DNA from: Pseudoalteromonas phenolica | Lineage (GTDB): Bacteria; Pseudomonadota; Gammaproteobacteria; Enterobacterales; Alteromonadaceae | Direction of reading: 5' to 3' | Length of the DNA stretch: 64,000 nucleotides | NCBI RefSeq assembly: GCF_001444405.1 | Contig: NZ_CP013187.1 | Coordinates: forward strand, 3,038,001-3,102,000 | Shown here: positions 26,833 through 35,423 of the stretch, piece by piece | Numbering within the stretch: position 1 is the stretch's first letter | Layout: each line of letters begins with the position of its first letter | The notes under the pieces: generated by a model | The model's input: only the letters and a program-made list of their open reading frames with translations | The model's database searches: none | What the model was told of the DNA's origin: nothing | Made by a program: the position numbers and the translations under genes

Positions 26833-27720
26833 GTGAATATACTTGAGCATATAAGTACGGCACAAAACCGCTTAGATAGTTATATCAGCAACTACTTTTC
26901 TATACCTCTAGATACCGATGATACTGTGAAATCAGCAACTTTTTACAGTATTAATAACGGTGGTAAAAGGTTAAGGCCCTTTTTGGTCTACACGGTAGGC
27001 AAGCTATTAGGTGCTAAGGAATCCGATCTAGATGTCGCCGCAGCTGCGATTGAATGCATTCACAGTTATTCTTTAGTCCACGATGATTTGCCAGCTATGG
27101 ACGATGACGATCTGCGTCGTGGTAAGCCAACCTGTCATATCGCTTATGATGAAGCCCAAGCTATTTTAGCTGGTGATGCACTTCAGACCTTAGCATTTGA
27201 GTTTTTGAGTGTTCATGAGTTTTCTGTACCTGCAAAGCAACAAATCAAAATGATTAATGCCCTTGCCGTTGCATCAGGCTTGCAAGGCATGGTGGGCGGC
27301 CAAGCACTTGACATTGCAGCTACAGACAAGTCAATTACACTAATAGAGCTTGAGCGTATTCATAGGCTTAAAACTGGCGCACTTTTGAAATGCGCAATTC
27401 AGTTAGGCGCCCTGTGTGCTCCGGATGTCGAAGAAAGCATTATTGCCGCCCTTGAAAAATATGGTAGAAACCTTGGCCTCGCTTTTCAGGTACAAGATGA
27501 TATTTTAGATATCGAAGGCGATACTGCGGTGTTAGGTAAACCACAAGGTTCTGACTTAGATAATCACAAGTCAACTTATCCAGCTTTACTCGGCCTTAAT
27601 GGTGCAAAACAAAAAGCACATCAATTAGTAGCTGATGCACTGCTTGCACTTGATGAAATACCTCATAATACCGATGTATTGGCAGAGCTGGCGAAATATA
27701 TAATTGAGCGTGATCACTAG
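26833..27720 (+). CDS. ispA: Farnesyl diphosphate synthase (polyprenyl synthetase family)
   Basis: Condenses isopentenyl and dimethylallyl diphosphates to farnesyl diphosphate. The 295-residue protein carries both aspartate-rich motifs, DDLPAMDDDDLRRG and FQVQDDILDIEGD, and NGGKRLRPFLVY near the N terminus. The start is GTG. Linkage to dxs places it in isoprenoid supply for quinones and undecaprenyl carriers. Confidence 0.96.
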   Translation: MNILEHISTAQNRLDSYISNYFSIPLDTDDTVKSATFYSINNGGKRLRPFLVYTVGKLLGAKESDLDVAAAAIECIHSYSLVHDDLPAMDDDDLRRGKPTCHIAYDEAQAILAGDALQTLAFEFLSVHEFSVPAKQQIKMINALAVASGLQGMVGGQALDIAATDKSITLIELERIHRLKTGALLKCAIQLGALCAPDVEESIIAALEKYGRNLGLAFQVQDDILDIEGDTAVLGKPQGSDLDNHKSTYPALLGLNGAKQKAHQLVADALLALDEIPHNTDVLAELAKYIIERDH

Positions 27721-27825
27721 TACTCTTTTATGACGTATTGATGACGAACAAAGCAAAATTTATAAAAATTAAGTAAACCTTTGTATATAATCGAACGAGG
27801 TTTGCGTAGGACACATGTTGAAAGA

Positions 27826-29685
27826 ATGAAACTGGACAGTAGCAAGTACCCATTACTCGCCTTGGTTGATGAACCGGCGCAATTACGTCAATTACCACAG
27901 CCCCAACTGGGTAAGCTGAGCGACGAATTAAGAGATTACTTACTTAATTCGGTTTCTCAGAGCAGTGGTCACTTGGCTTCAGGCTTAGGCACCGTCGAAC
28001 TGACTGTGGCTTTACATTACGTTTATAACACACCTGAAGATAGATTAATCTGGGATGTAGGCCATCAAGCGTATCCACACAAAATCTTAACCGGTCGTCG
28101 TGATGCTATGCATACGATCCGTCAAAAAGATGGGTTACACCCTTTTCCTTTCCGAGAAGAAAGTGAATACGATACCTTCAGTGTTGGGCATTCAAGTACC
28201 TCGATTTCAGCTGCATTAGGTATGTCAATTGCTGCACAGAAAGAAGGTAAAGGCCGTAAAACCGTTGCAGTGATAGGTGATGGTGCGATCACCGCTGGTA
28301 TGGCGTTCGAAGCCATGAATCACGCCGGAGATATAAAATCCGACATGCTGATTATCTTAAATGATAATGAGATGTCTATCTCTGAAAATGTAGGCGCACT
28401 AAACAACCACTTTGCACGCATTCTTTCTGGTAGCTTTTATACAAATATTCGCGAAGGCAGTAAGAAAATTCTTTCTGGTGTACCGACTGTTAAAGAGCTT
28501 GCCAGCCGTATGGAAGAGCATTTAAAGGGCATGGTGATACCTGGTACTTTCTTCGAAGAGCTTGGTTTAAATTACATTGGTCCAATTGATGGTCACGACG
28601 TCAATATGTTGGTTGATACGCTAAGAAATATGCGTAATCTGAAAGGCCCTCAGATCTTGCACATCAAGACGCAAAAAGGTAAAGGTTACAAACCAGCTGA
28701 AGCCGACCCAATTGGTTACCACGGCGTACCAAAGTTCGATCCTAGCGTGCACAGCTTGCCAAAGTCTAAACCAGGCGCTCCTACTTTTTCAAAAGTATTT
28801 GGTGATTGGTTATGTGACATGGCAGCGCAAGATCCTAAGCTTATGGCGATTACGCCAGCGATGCGTGAAGGTTCAGGTATGGTGCGTTTCTCAAAAGAGT
28901 TTCCTGAGCAGTATTTTGATGTTGCCATTGCAGAGCAGCATGCTGTAACACTAGGTGCAGGTTTCGCATGTGAAGGCCTTAAACCTGTAGTTGCTATCTA
29001 CTCAAGTTTCTTACAACGTGCTTATGACCAACTTATTCACGATGTCGCGCTACAAAATTTACCAGTACTGTTTGCAATTGACCGCGCAGGTATTGTAGGC
29101 GCTGACGGTGAAACTCACCAAGGTGCTTATGATTTAAGCTTTATGCGCTGTATTCCAAACATGATCATCATGGCACCAAGTGATACCAACGAATGCCGTC
29201 AGATGCTTTACACAGGTTACCAGTGTAACCAGCCTGTTGCGGTGCGTTACCCTCGCGGTAGTGCCGGTGACAGTGATGTACAAACTCAGATGCAAGCATA
29301 TGAAATTGGTAAAGGCAATGTGATCCGTAAAGGTGAGAAAGTGGCCATCTTAAGCTTTGGCACACTTCTTCATAATGCCAAGCAAGCCGCTGAAAACTTA
29401 AATACAACTTTAGTTGATATGCGATTTGTTAAGCCGCTTGATGAAGCTTTACTTGTTGAGCTAAGCAAAACTCATGACCGCTTTGTTTGTCTTGAAGATA
29501 ATGCCATTGCCGGTGGTGCTGGCAGTGCTGTTATGGAGTTTCTTGGCTCACAAGGTATACAAACGCCTGTGACGTTATTTGGTATTCCTGATGAGTTCAT
29601 CAAGCACGGTACGCAAGATGAAATGCATGCAGAAATGGGCTTATGTGCTAATTCAATCGAGCAGCGTATTAACGCGCTACTTTAA
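27826..29685 (+). CDS. dxs: 1-deoxy-D-xylulose-5-phosphate synthase
   Basis: Thiamine-diphosphate enzyme that starts the MEP pathway from pyruvate and glyceraldehyde 3-phosphate. From the ATG at 27826 it has 619 residues, beginning MKLDSSKYPLLALVDEP as in E. coli (620); the earlier in-frame start at 27781 adds a non-conserved leader. Marks: DVGHQAYPHKILTGRR, GDGAITAGMAFEA with the ThDP-binding acidic and Asn residues, AIAEQHAVT and RYPRGSA. A strong symmetric terminator follows. Confidence 0.97.
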   Translation: MKLDSSKYPLLALVDEPAQLRQLPQPQLGKLSDELRDYLLNSVSQSSGHLASGLGTVELTVALHYVYNTPEDRLIWDVGHQAYPHKILTGRRDAMHTIRQKDGLHPFPFREESEYDTFSVGHSSTSISAALGMSIAAQKEGKGRKTVAVIGDGAITAGMAFEAMNHAGDIKSDMLIILNDNEMSISENVGALNNHFARILSGSFYTNIREGSKKILSGVPTVKELASRMEEHLKGMVIPGTFFEELGLNYIGPIDGHDVNMLVDTLRNMRNLKGPQILHIKTQKGKGYKPAEADPIGYHGVPKFDPSVHSLPKSKPGAPTFSKVFGDWLCDMAAQDPKLMAITPAMREGSGMVRFSKEFPEQYFDVAIAEQHAVTLGAGFACEGLKPVVAIYSSFLQRAYDQLIHDVALQNLPVLFAIDRAGIVGADGETHQGAYDLSFMRCIPNMIIMAPSDTNECRQMLYTGYQCNQPVAVRYPRGSAGDSDVQTQMQAYEIGKGNVIRKGEKVAILSFGTLLHNAKQAAENLNTTLVDMRFVKPLDEALLVELSKTHDRFVCLEDNAIAGGAGSAVMEFLGSQGIQTPVTLFGIPDEFIKHGTQDEMHAEMGLCANSIEQRINALL

Positions 29686-29700
29686 GAAGCACTGAAGCTT

Positions 29701-29727
29701 AAAAAAGGAGCCTAGGCTCCTTTTTTT
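29701..29727. terminator. Bidirectional terminator between dxs and the diguanylate cyclase gene
   Basis: A perfect 12-bp palindromic arm pair (AAAAAAGGAGCC / GGCTCCTTTTTT, 2-base centre) has A and T runs on both sides, suitable for stopping both convergent transcripts. Confidence 0.88.
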
Positions 29728-29765
29728 ATGCTTTTAAATTATTAGTGAAGAGCCAGTATAAACAA

Positions 29766-32700
29766 CTAACGCATCCAAATTTTCACATCTGCGAGCCCAT
29801 TTGCCTGTAATGTTTGTAATTGTGATTCAACATTACTTGTTTGCTCAAACTCAAACGCATCCAACTGGTCATCAAATGTGATAGTTGCAGCGCCATCACC
29901 GCCACGTTGCTTAACTTGATGAAGTGCGACATCCGCTAAATTCACTGAGGCCTCCCAACTTATCACTTGCCCACCCAGCAGAGGCAGAGGGTAAAATGAC
30001 CACCCCATAGACACCGTCATATTAATCGACTTACCATTGGGTAATTGGAAGTCACATTCAGCAATGGCACGGCACAGCTCTTTTATATAAGTTTCGATTG
30101 CGTCACGTTTAAAGTCACGAAGCAACAATAAGAACTCATCGCCACTCCAACGTGCTACATAATCTGAGCCTTGCGTTCTGGTATTTAATAAGGTTGCAAG
30201 CTGTTGCAAGCAGCTATCTCCACCAATGGGTCCATAGGCATCATTTACTTTACTAAAGTTATCAACGTTGATTATCAACAGGACCAAGCGCTTATTCTGT
30301 TGTTGTAATGACTTTGAATTACGCTGGTAATGTTCAACATCTTTAGGAAGTTGATCGAATAAGAAACGACGGCTCTTAAGACCTGTGAGCTCATCTGTAT
30401 GGCTAACTAGCTTCATCTGAGTGTTTACTTGGTTAAGCTTGTCGTTCGCTTGACGCAGTGCCATGGTACGCTCTGCCACTAAAGATTCAAGCGCTTGCTG
30501 CTTACGTCTCTCTTGGGCTCTAAAAATCCAAAAGAATACATAAAACAATAGGACAAACCCAAGTGTAATTAATAACCTAAAATACACAGTTTCATCAAAA
30601 CGTCTCGGTATCTCGATTTGCTGTGAAGTACTTCTCGCCTGTTGCCAGCCTTCACCTTTTCGCTTAACTTGTAACTCAAAGTTATACAAACCTGGCTCTA
30701 AGTTCGTATATATCGCTTCTCGGCGATTAAATACTTCCCGCCATTCGGTATTTTCTTTTCCTGTTAAACGATATCTAAACTCAATACTCGTCGGTGCATA
30801 AAAATCAATTGCAGTGTAATTAATCGTGATATCACGTTCACTGGTGTCTAATTTAAGTAATTCAGAAAATTTACTCGCGACTATCGCTCTATCTTGCGTA
30901 ATAACCTCTTCAAGTTTCGGGGATAACTCTTTTGAACCAAATAACTCCACATTTTTGGGAATTTCAACAGCCCCTTGAGAGCTTGGGTACCAAATTGCCC
31001 CCTGCTTTTCTAATACCGCATCGCCGCCAAATCCAGAACAACAACGACCAACCTTACCATCTAGTTGGCGGTCAAACTGGCTAATAACCTGTTCCACTTT
31101 TAAGTTACTGATAGGGTGGGTAAATTGCGCTGCAGGTAAGCGATATACCCCTTTACGGGTACTGACCCAAATAAGTGCCTGCTGTTCATCATAGTAAAGA
31201 GAAGAAATTGAACCGTGAGGAAGGCCATTTGATGCATCTAGTTGAAACCAATCCCCTTTTGCAGTGCGATAGAATAAGCCATCATTCCACGAGCCAACCA
31301 AAGTAGCTACACCTTGAATATACAAAATACTGGTAACATAAGCGGATTCAAGAGATGTTTGCCCACCGAGTTTCTCGATTCCCTTTTGATTGAATTGATA
31401 AGCTCCTTTATTGGTGCCTATAAACCCTACATTCGGTTGATCATTGATATAGGTGACGAATTGACTGCCTAAAAAAGCATTGTAAGCAAACGGCGTTAGA
31501 CCCGAATACTCAAGACGGTACATACCACTACCTGTACCTATCCAAATCCCCCCACGTTGTGACGGGGTAATGGCTAACACAGGGGTTTGTCGTAACTCTC
31601 GAAACGGTAATAATCGCAGCACCCCTTGCTCATATATCAGAGCACCACGCTCAGTGCCTATAAATAGGCTATTGCCACTAAATTCAAGCTCGTATACTGT
31701 ACTGTTTTTTAATGCTTCAGGGGTAATAACCACTTGTAAAGAGTCATCATTATTTAAGTATCCCACACCACTTCTAGACGCTATCCAAGTTCTGCCTTGA
31801 TTATCTTTAGTCGTTGCAGTTATGCCCTGCTGAGTGTTGTCGTCAATCATATGCCGAGCAATATTACCGGTATGCGCGAACCAAAGACCTTCATTCAAAC
31901 TGGCTAACCAAATATTGCCTTCTGCATCTTTAAACATGTCTGAGAACCAAATCGATTGGTCTGCATGAATCGGCTCAACATAGCGCCAGTCAGATATTCC
32001 CTCTCTAAACATCAAACGAGTTGATGTGGACGCCCACAACCCTGTGTCAGGGTCATTCATAAATTTATAGACTGCACCATTACCTAATTCAGTATACCGT
32101 CTCAATACTTGGTCAATATCTAAGAAATAAGCACCAAGTTCAGACGCTAGGTATAAACGCCCTTCAATCCAAGCTAAATCATGTACGATTGTTTGCGCTA
32201 ATTGTTCAGGCAAGGCTAACCTAAAACCAAGCTCAAGGCGAAAAACATCTCTGCGATTTGTGGCAGATTTGGTTATTTTGAGAAGGTTACGCTCATTCAC
32301 CAACCATAAACCATCTGTGCCTTGCGCTATTTTGGATACGCTGCCAACAATCTGATTAATTCGATTAACAGGAAACTTTTTATTGTCTTCAGCTGCATCA
32401 AAAGCGCGTTGTGCTTGACTGTCATTGCCAATGTAAAATAAGCCATTTCCTGCAACCCAGATATCGCCTTGTTTGTCTTCAACAATATCGAGGATAGGAC
32501 CTTTAATATTGAATGACAAAACATCAAGTGTATGAGGGTTTAAACGGTGTAAACCGCGCTTGGTACCAATCCATAACTTACCGTGTCTGTCTAACAGTAG
32601 TTTATGAATAGCATTGGTTTGTAAGAATTGCGTGTTTTGCGTTGTAAAATTTCGAAACTGAAAGCCGTCAAATCGGCTTAAGCCAAACTGAGTACCAAGC

Positions 32701-32861
32701 CAAACATAGCCTTGTTGATCTTGCACCAAGCTTTTAATTGATTGTGAGGGTAAGCCATTTTGTACATTCCATTGCTTCACAATATAGTCATTAATAGCCG
32801 CTGAAACTGAAAAACTCATCAGTATAAACAGCCAAGACACTAGCAAGGTTTTTTTGATCAT
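29766..32861 (-). CDS. Two-component-propeller sensor with C-terminal diguanylate cyclase (GGDEF) domain
   Basis: A 1031-residue membrane signalling protein. It has a signal peptide (about 1-21), a periplasmic part of repeated propeller blades (reg_prop, such as GYVWLGTQFGLSRFDGFQF and GKLWIGTKRGLHRLN) to about residue 640, a Y_Y_Y immunoglobulin-like domain (about 680-755, ending LEPGLYNFELQVKRKGEGW), one membrane helix (about 757-780), a short coiled coil and a GGDEF domain with SGDEF at 906-910. By family it makes cyclic di-GMP in response to an extracellular signal. The inhibitory RxxD site is absent (QGSD). The signal is unknown. Confidence 0.9.
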   Translation of the reverse strand: MIKKTLLVSWLFILMSFSVSAAINDYIVKQWNVQNGLPSQSIKSLVQDQQGYVWLGTQFGLSRFDGFQFRNFTTQNTQFLQTNAIHKLLLDRHGKLWIGTKRGLHRLNPHTLDVLSFNIKGPILDIVEDKQGDIWVAGNGLFYIGNDSQAQRAFDAAEDNKKFPVNRINQIVGSVSKIAQGTDGLWLVNERNLLKITKSATNRRDVFRLELGFRLALPEQLAQTIVHDLAWIEGRLYLASELGAYFLDIDQVLRRYTELGNGAVYKFMNDPDTGLWASTSTRLMFREGISDWRYVEPIHADQSIWFSDMFKDAEGNIWLASLNEGLWFAHTGNIARHMIDDNTQQGITATTKDNQGRTWIASRSGVGYLNNDDSLQVVITPEALKNSTVYELEFSGNSLFIGTERGALIYEQGVLRLLPFRELRQTPVLAITPSQRGGIWIGTGSGMYRLEYSGLTPFAYNAFLGSQFVTYINDQPNVGFIGTNKGAYQFNQKGIEKLGGQTSLESAYVTSILYIQGVATLVGSWNDGLFYRTAKGDWFQLDASNGLPHGSISSLYYDEQQALIWVSTRKGVYRLPAAQFTHPISNLKVEQVISQFDRQLDGKVGRCCSGFGGDAVLEKQGAIWYPSSQGAVEIPKNVELFGSKELSPKLEEVITQDRAIVASKFSELLKLDTSERDITINYTAIDFYAPTSIEFRYRLTGKENTEWREVFNRREAIYTNLEPGLYNFELQVKRKGEGWQQARSTSQQIEIPRRFDETVYFRLLITLGFVLLFYVFFWIFRAQERRKQQALESLVAERTMALRQANDKLNQVNTQMKLVSHTDELTGLKSRRFLFDQLPKDVEHYQRNSKSLQQQNKRLVLLIINVDNFSKVNDAYGPIGGDSCLQQLATLLNTRTQGSDYVARWSGDEFLLLLRDFKRDAIETYIKELCRAIAECDFQLPNGKSINMTVSMGWSFYPLPLLGGQVISWEASVNLADVALHQVKQRGGDGAATITFDDQLDAFEFEQTSNVESQLQTLQANGLADVKIWMR

Positions 32862-32882
32862 ACTCTCACAATCTTTTATTGA

Positions 32883-33368
32883 TTAAGCTACTAAGAAACC
32901 AGTTTTAAACAAAGCTTGTACACAAATCAACGAAAAAATACCCGCTAAAATGTCATCAGCCATGATCCCGAAGCCACCATGCAGCTTTTTGTCTAACATT
33001 CTAATGGGACCTGGTTTGGCAATATCGAAAAATCTGAATAATAAAAAGCCAACTAAAAGTGCTTTCCAAGATAATGCTGCGCCTATCATCGTAATGTAAA
33101 AGCCAGCCACTTCATCCCAAACAATTGCTGGATGATCATGAACTTGAACATCTTTAGCCGTTTGTCCGCAAACCCAAATACCAAATACACTGATCACAAC
33201 TGCAAAAACACATTGCAGCCATAATGGGTAACTAGCTGTAATGAAAATAAGCGGTAACGCACCTAAGGTACCAAATGTGCCAGGGGCAAACGGGGCAAGC
33301 CCTAAACCAAAACCCAAACCAAAGAATTGGTGAGGTTTACGAATATCAAATTTGTACTGCTTAGCCAA
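32883..33368 (-). CDS. pgpA: Phosphatidylglycerophosphatase A
   Basis: Inner-membrane phosphatase that makes phosphatidylglycerol. The 161-residue protein has the family N terminus GLGLAPFAPGTFGTLGALPL, the DDILAG acidic motif, HPAIVWDEVAGF, and several membrane helices. It follows thiL by 8 bp, as in E. coli (nusB-thiL-pgpA). Confidence 0.95.
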   Translation of the reverse strand: MAKQYKFDIRKPHQFFGLGFGLGLAPFAPGTFGTLGALPLIFITASYPLWLQCVFAVVISVFGIWVCGQTAKDVQVHDHPAIVWDEVAGFYITMIGAALSWKALLVGFLLFRFFDIAKPGPIRMLDKKLHGGFGIMADDILAGIFSLICVQALFKTGFLVA

Positions 33369-33376
33369 ACTGACTC

Positions 33377-34339
33377 CTAACTAAAATGTTCAAAGCCAGT
33401 TGCGGGAAATGGCCAAGGTTTATCTTTATAAAGTAGCGATACATCGCCAGCATTTGCGTTGATTTGCCCGATACAGGTTGGTGTGACACCATATTCCGCC
33501 AAGCGTTTTTCAACTGCTACTCTATTACTATCAGGCACAGTAAACAACAATTGATAATCATCACCATAGGCCATTGCCAGCATTAAACGTACTTCTTCAT
33601 CTGGTAAGTTTTTAAGTGCATTTGACACCGGTACTTTATCCGCATGGATAGTCGCACCAACACCTGAGTGGGTCAGGATATGATTCAAATCAGCCAGTAA
33701 ACCGTCAGAAATGTCAATGGCTGAATTTGCTAAACCACGTAAAACCTGACCAGCTGCAACTTGCGGAGCAGGATAATCAAACTTTTTCTGAACATAACTG
33801 CGATCTTCATCACTGAGTTCCCAGCCTTGTTTACGTGCTTCAATTGCCAAAGCGGCATCTCCTAGGTCACCAGTCACATATAACCAATCACCCACTTTAG
33901 CACCACTTCGAGTTAACGCTTTACCTTTTGGTACAATACCTTTAGCACACACGGTAATCGTTAATGGGCCTTGCGTGGTGTCACCACCGATCAGTTGCAC
34001 GTTATAGTATTCAGCAATATCGTGCATACCTTCAGTGAACTGTTCCAACCAAGTTTCATCAACATTAGGTAGCGTCAAGCCAATGGATATCCAAGCTGGT
34101 TCTGCCCCCATTGCAGCCAAATCACTTAAGTTTACCGCTAAAATTCGGTGTCCTAAGGCTTTAGGAGAAATATCAGAAAAGAAATGAACGCCTTCAACCA
34201 GCGTATCTGTGGTGACCGCTAATTGGCAGCCTTCAGGGATAGTAACTAGGGCGCAATCATCACCTATGCCTAAGTCTACATCACGTCGAGTAATGCCACG
34301 GCCGGTGAAAAATCGATTGATTAACTCAAATTCCTTCAT
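33377..34339 (-). CDS. thiL: Thiamine-monophosphate kinase
   Basis: Phosphorylates thiamine monophosphate to the active diphosphate. The ATG at 34339 gives MKEFELINRFF and 320 residues; a TTG further upstream (34372) would read through a terminator-like hairpin and add a non-conserved leader, so I reject it. Marks: GIGDDCALV, TDTLVEGVHFF, NLSDLAAMGAEP, GGDTTQGP and DISDGLLADL. No good ribosome site is visible, as the leader lies right behind the hairpin. Confidence 0.95.
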   Translation of the reverse strand: MKEFELINRFFTGRGITRRDVDLGIGDDCALVTIPEGCQLAVTTDTLVEGVHFFSDISPKALGHRILAVNLSDLAAMGAEPAWISIGLTLPNVDETWLEQFTEGMHDIAEYYNVQLIGGDTTQGPLTITVCAKGIVPKGKALTRSGAKVGDWLYVTGDLGDAALAIEARKQGWELSDEDRSYVQKKFDYPAPQVAAGQVLRGLANSAIDISDGLLADLNHILTHSGVGATIHADKVPVSNALKNLPDEEVRLMLAMAYGDDYQLLFTVPDSNRVAVEKRLAEYGVTPTCIGQINANAGDVSLLYKDKPWPFPATGFEHFS

Positions 34340-34342
34340 ACA

Positions 34343-34367
34343 TAAAAAAGCCGGCCTAAGCCGGCTC
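34343..34367 (-). terminator. Terminator hairpin between nusB and thiL
   Basis: A perfect 7-bp GC-rich stem (AGCCGGC / GCCGGCT, 4-base loop) is followed on the minus strand by a run of six T. It lies directly before thiL, so thiL-pgpA expression would need readthrough or another promoter. Confidence 0.75.
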
Positions 34368-34383
34368 TCCAAATTGTTTGCCT

Positions 34384-34794
34384 TTATTTGCGAACTGCTT
34401 TAACTGCTTTGTCTAAAACACCGTTCACAAACTTATGGCTGTCTTCAGCACCAAAGATTTTCGCAAGTTCAATGCCTTCATTGATTGCTACTTTGTATGG
34501 TACATCTTCACGGAACTTAAGTTCGTATGCACTTAAACGTAATACTGCACGCTCAACTTCATCTAAGTCTTCAAACGGGCGAGAAAGATGTGGCTTAACA
34601 AGCTCATCTAATTGTTTTACGTTTACTGCAACACCGCGAGCAAGATCTTTAAAGTATTCTACGTCTACTTTAGATACATCATTCTCGATCAACATTTGTT
34701 GCTCAATATCGGCAATCGGGTTGCCACTTAATTGCCAAGAGTATACGGCTTGAAGCGCTAATATACGTGCTTTACGTCTTGCTGCTGGTTTCAC
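34384..34794 (-). CDS. nusB: Transcription antitermination factor NusB
   Basis: RNA-binding factor that works with NusE (S10) in rRNA antitermination. The 136-residue all-helical protein has the family marks RRKARILALQAVYSWQLSG, VERAVLRLSAYELKF, PYKVAINEGIELAKIFG and the end FVNGVLDKAVK. It follows ribH by 11 bp, the common order in proteobacteria. Confidence 0.96.
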   Translation of the reverse strand: MKPAARRKARILALQAVYSWQLSGNPIADIEQQMLIENDVSKVDVEYFKDLARGVAVNVKQLDELVKPHLSRPFEDLDEVERAVLRLSAYELKFREDVPYKVAINEGIELAKIFGAEDSHKFVNGVLDKAVKAVRK

Positions 34795-34805
34795 TGAGGA
34801 TCCTC

Positions 34806-35270
34806 TTAAATTTGCTCTAGCACGTTCACCATTTCTAGTGCACCAAGGGCTGCTTCGCCGCCTTTGTTGCCCATCTTAGTGCCCGCACGTTCAATGGCTT
34901 GCTCAATGCTTTCCGTGGTTAATACACCAAATGCTACCGGAATATCATAGTCTAATGAAACGCTTGCAAGTCCTTTATTTGACTCGTTAGCAACTAGGTC
35001 GAAATGTGGTGTACCACCACGGATGATAACGCCTAATGCAATGATTGCATCGTGCTCTTTTTTCATCGCTAAACGCTTAGCTGCTAATGGTAACTCAACG
35101 GCACCTGGTACATATACCACTGTGATGTCTTCTTCTTTAACACCACCAACACGCTTTAGCTCGTCAACAGCACCGTCAAGTAAGCTGCTACCGATAAAAT
35201 CATTAAAACGTGAAATAACAATGGCAAATTTTTTGCCAGGAGCGTATTTGTTACCTTCAATAATCTTCAT
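34806..35270 (-). CDS. ribH: 6,7-dimethyl-8-ribityllumazine synthase
   Basis: Condenses the pyrimidine and the four-carbon unit to lumazine, the penultimate riboflavin step. The 154-residue subunit has IVISRFNDFIGSSLLDGA, VYVPGAVELPLAAKRL, ALGVIIRGGTPHFDLVA and GVLTTESIEQAIERAGTKMGNKG, all standard. A possible terminator lies between it and the upstream ribBX gene. Confidence 0.97.
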   Translation of the reverse strand: MKIIEGNKYAPGKKFAIVISRFNDFIGSSLLDGAVDELKRVGGVKEEDITVVYVPGAVELPLAAKRLAMKKEHDAIIALGVIIRGGTPHFDLVANESNKGLASVSLDYDIPVAFGVLTTESIEQAIERAGTKMGNKGGEAALGALEMVNVLEQI

Positions 35271-35388
35271 TAGATGGTCCTAATCTTCTTAATGTTTCGT
35301 ACTTTGCAATCAAAGTGCGCCGAGTACGCAATAAGCAATTGCCAAATTGGCGCGCATAATAGCACAGTTTTGGTTAACCCCAAATAAC

Positions 35389-35416
35389 AAAACCCGCTGT
35401 CATCAACGGGCTTTTT
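35389..35416 (-). terminator. Possible terminator between ribBX and ribH
   Basis: An imperfect stem (AACCCGCT against AACGGGCT, pairing around CCCG/CGGG) ends in TTTT on the minus strand. It lies in the 153-bp gap before ribH, so ribH may have partly separate transcription. The match is weak compared with the other terminators. Confidence 0.5.
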
Positions 35417-35423
35417 CATTCAA

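Noticed and set aside
34340..34372. Alternative TTG start for thiL
   Set aside because: It would translate through the terminator hairpin and add a non-conserved leader.
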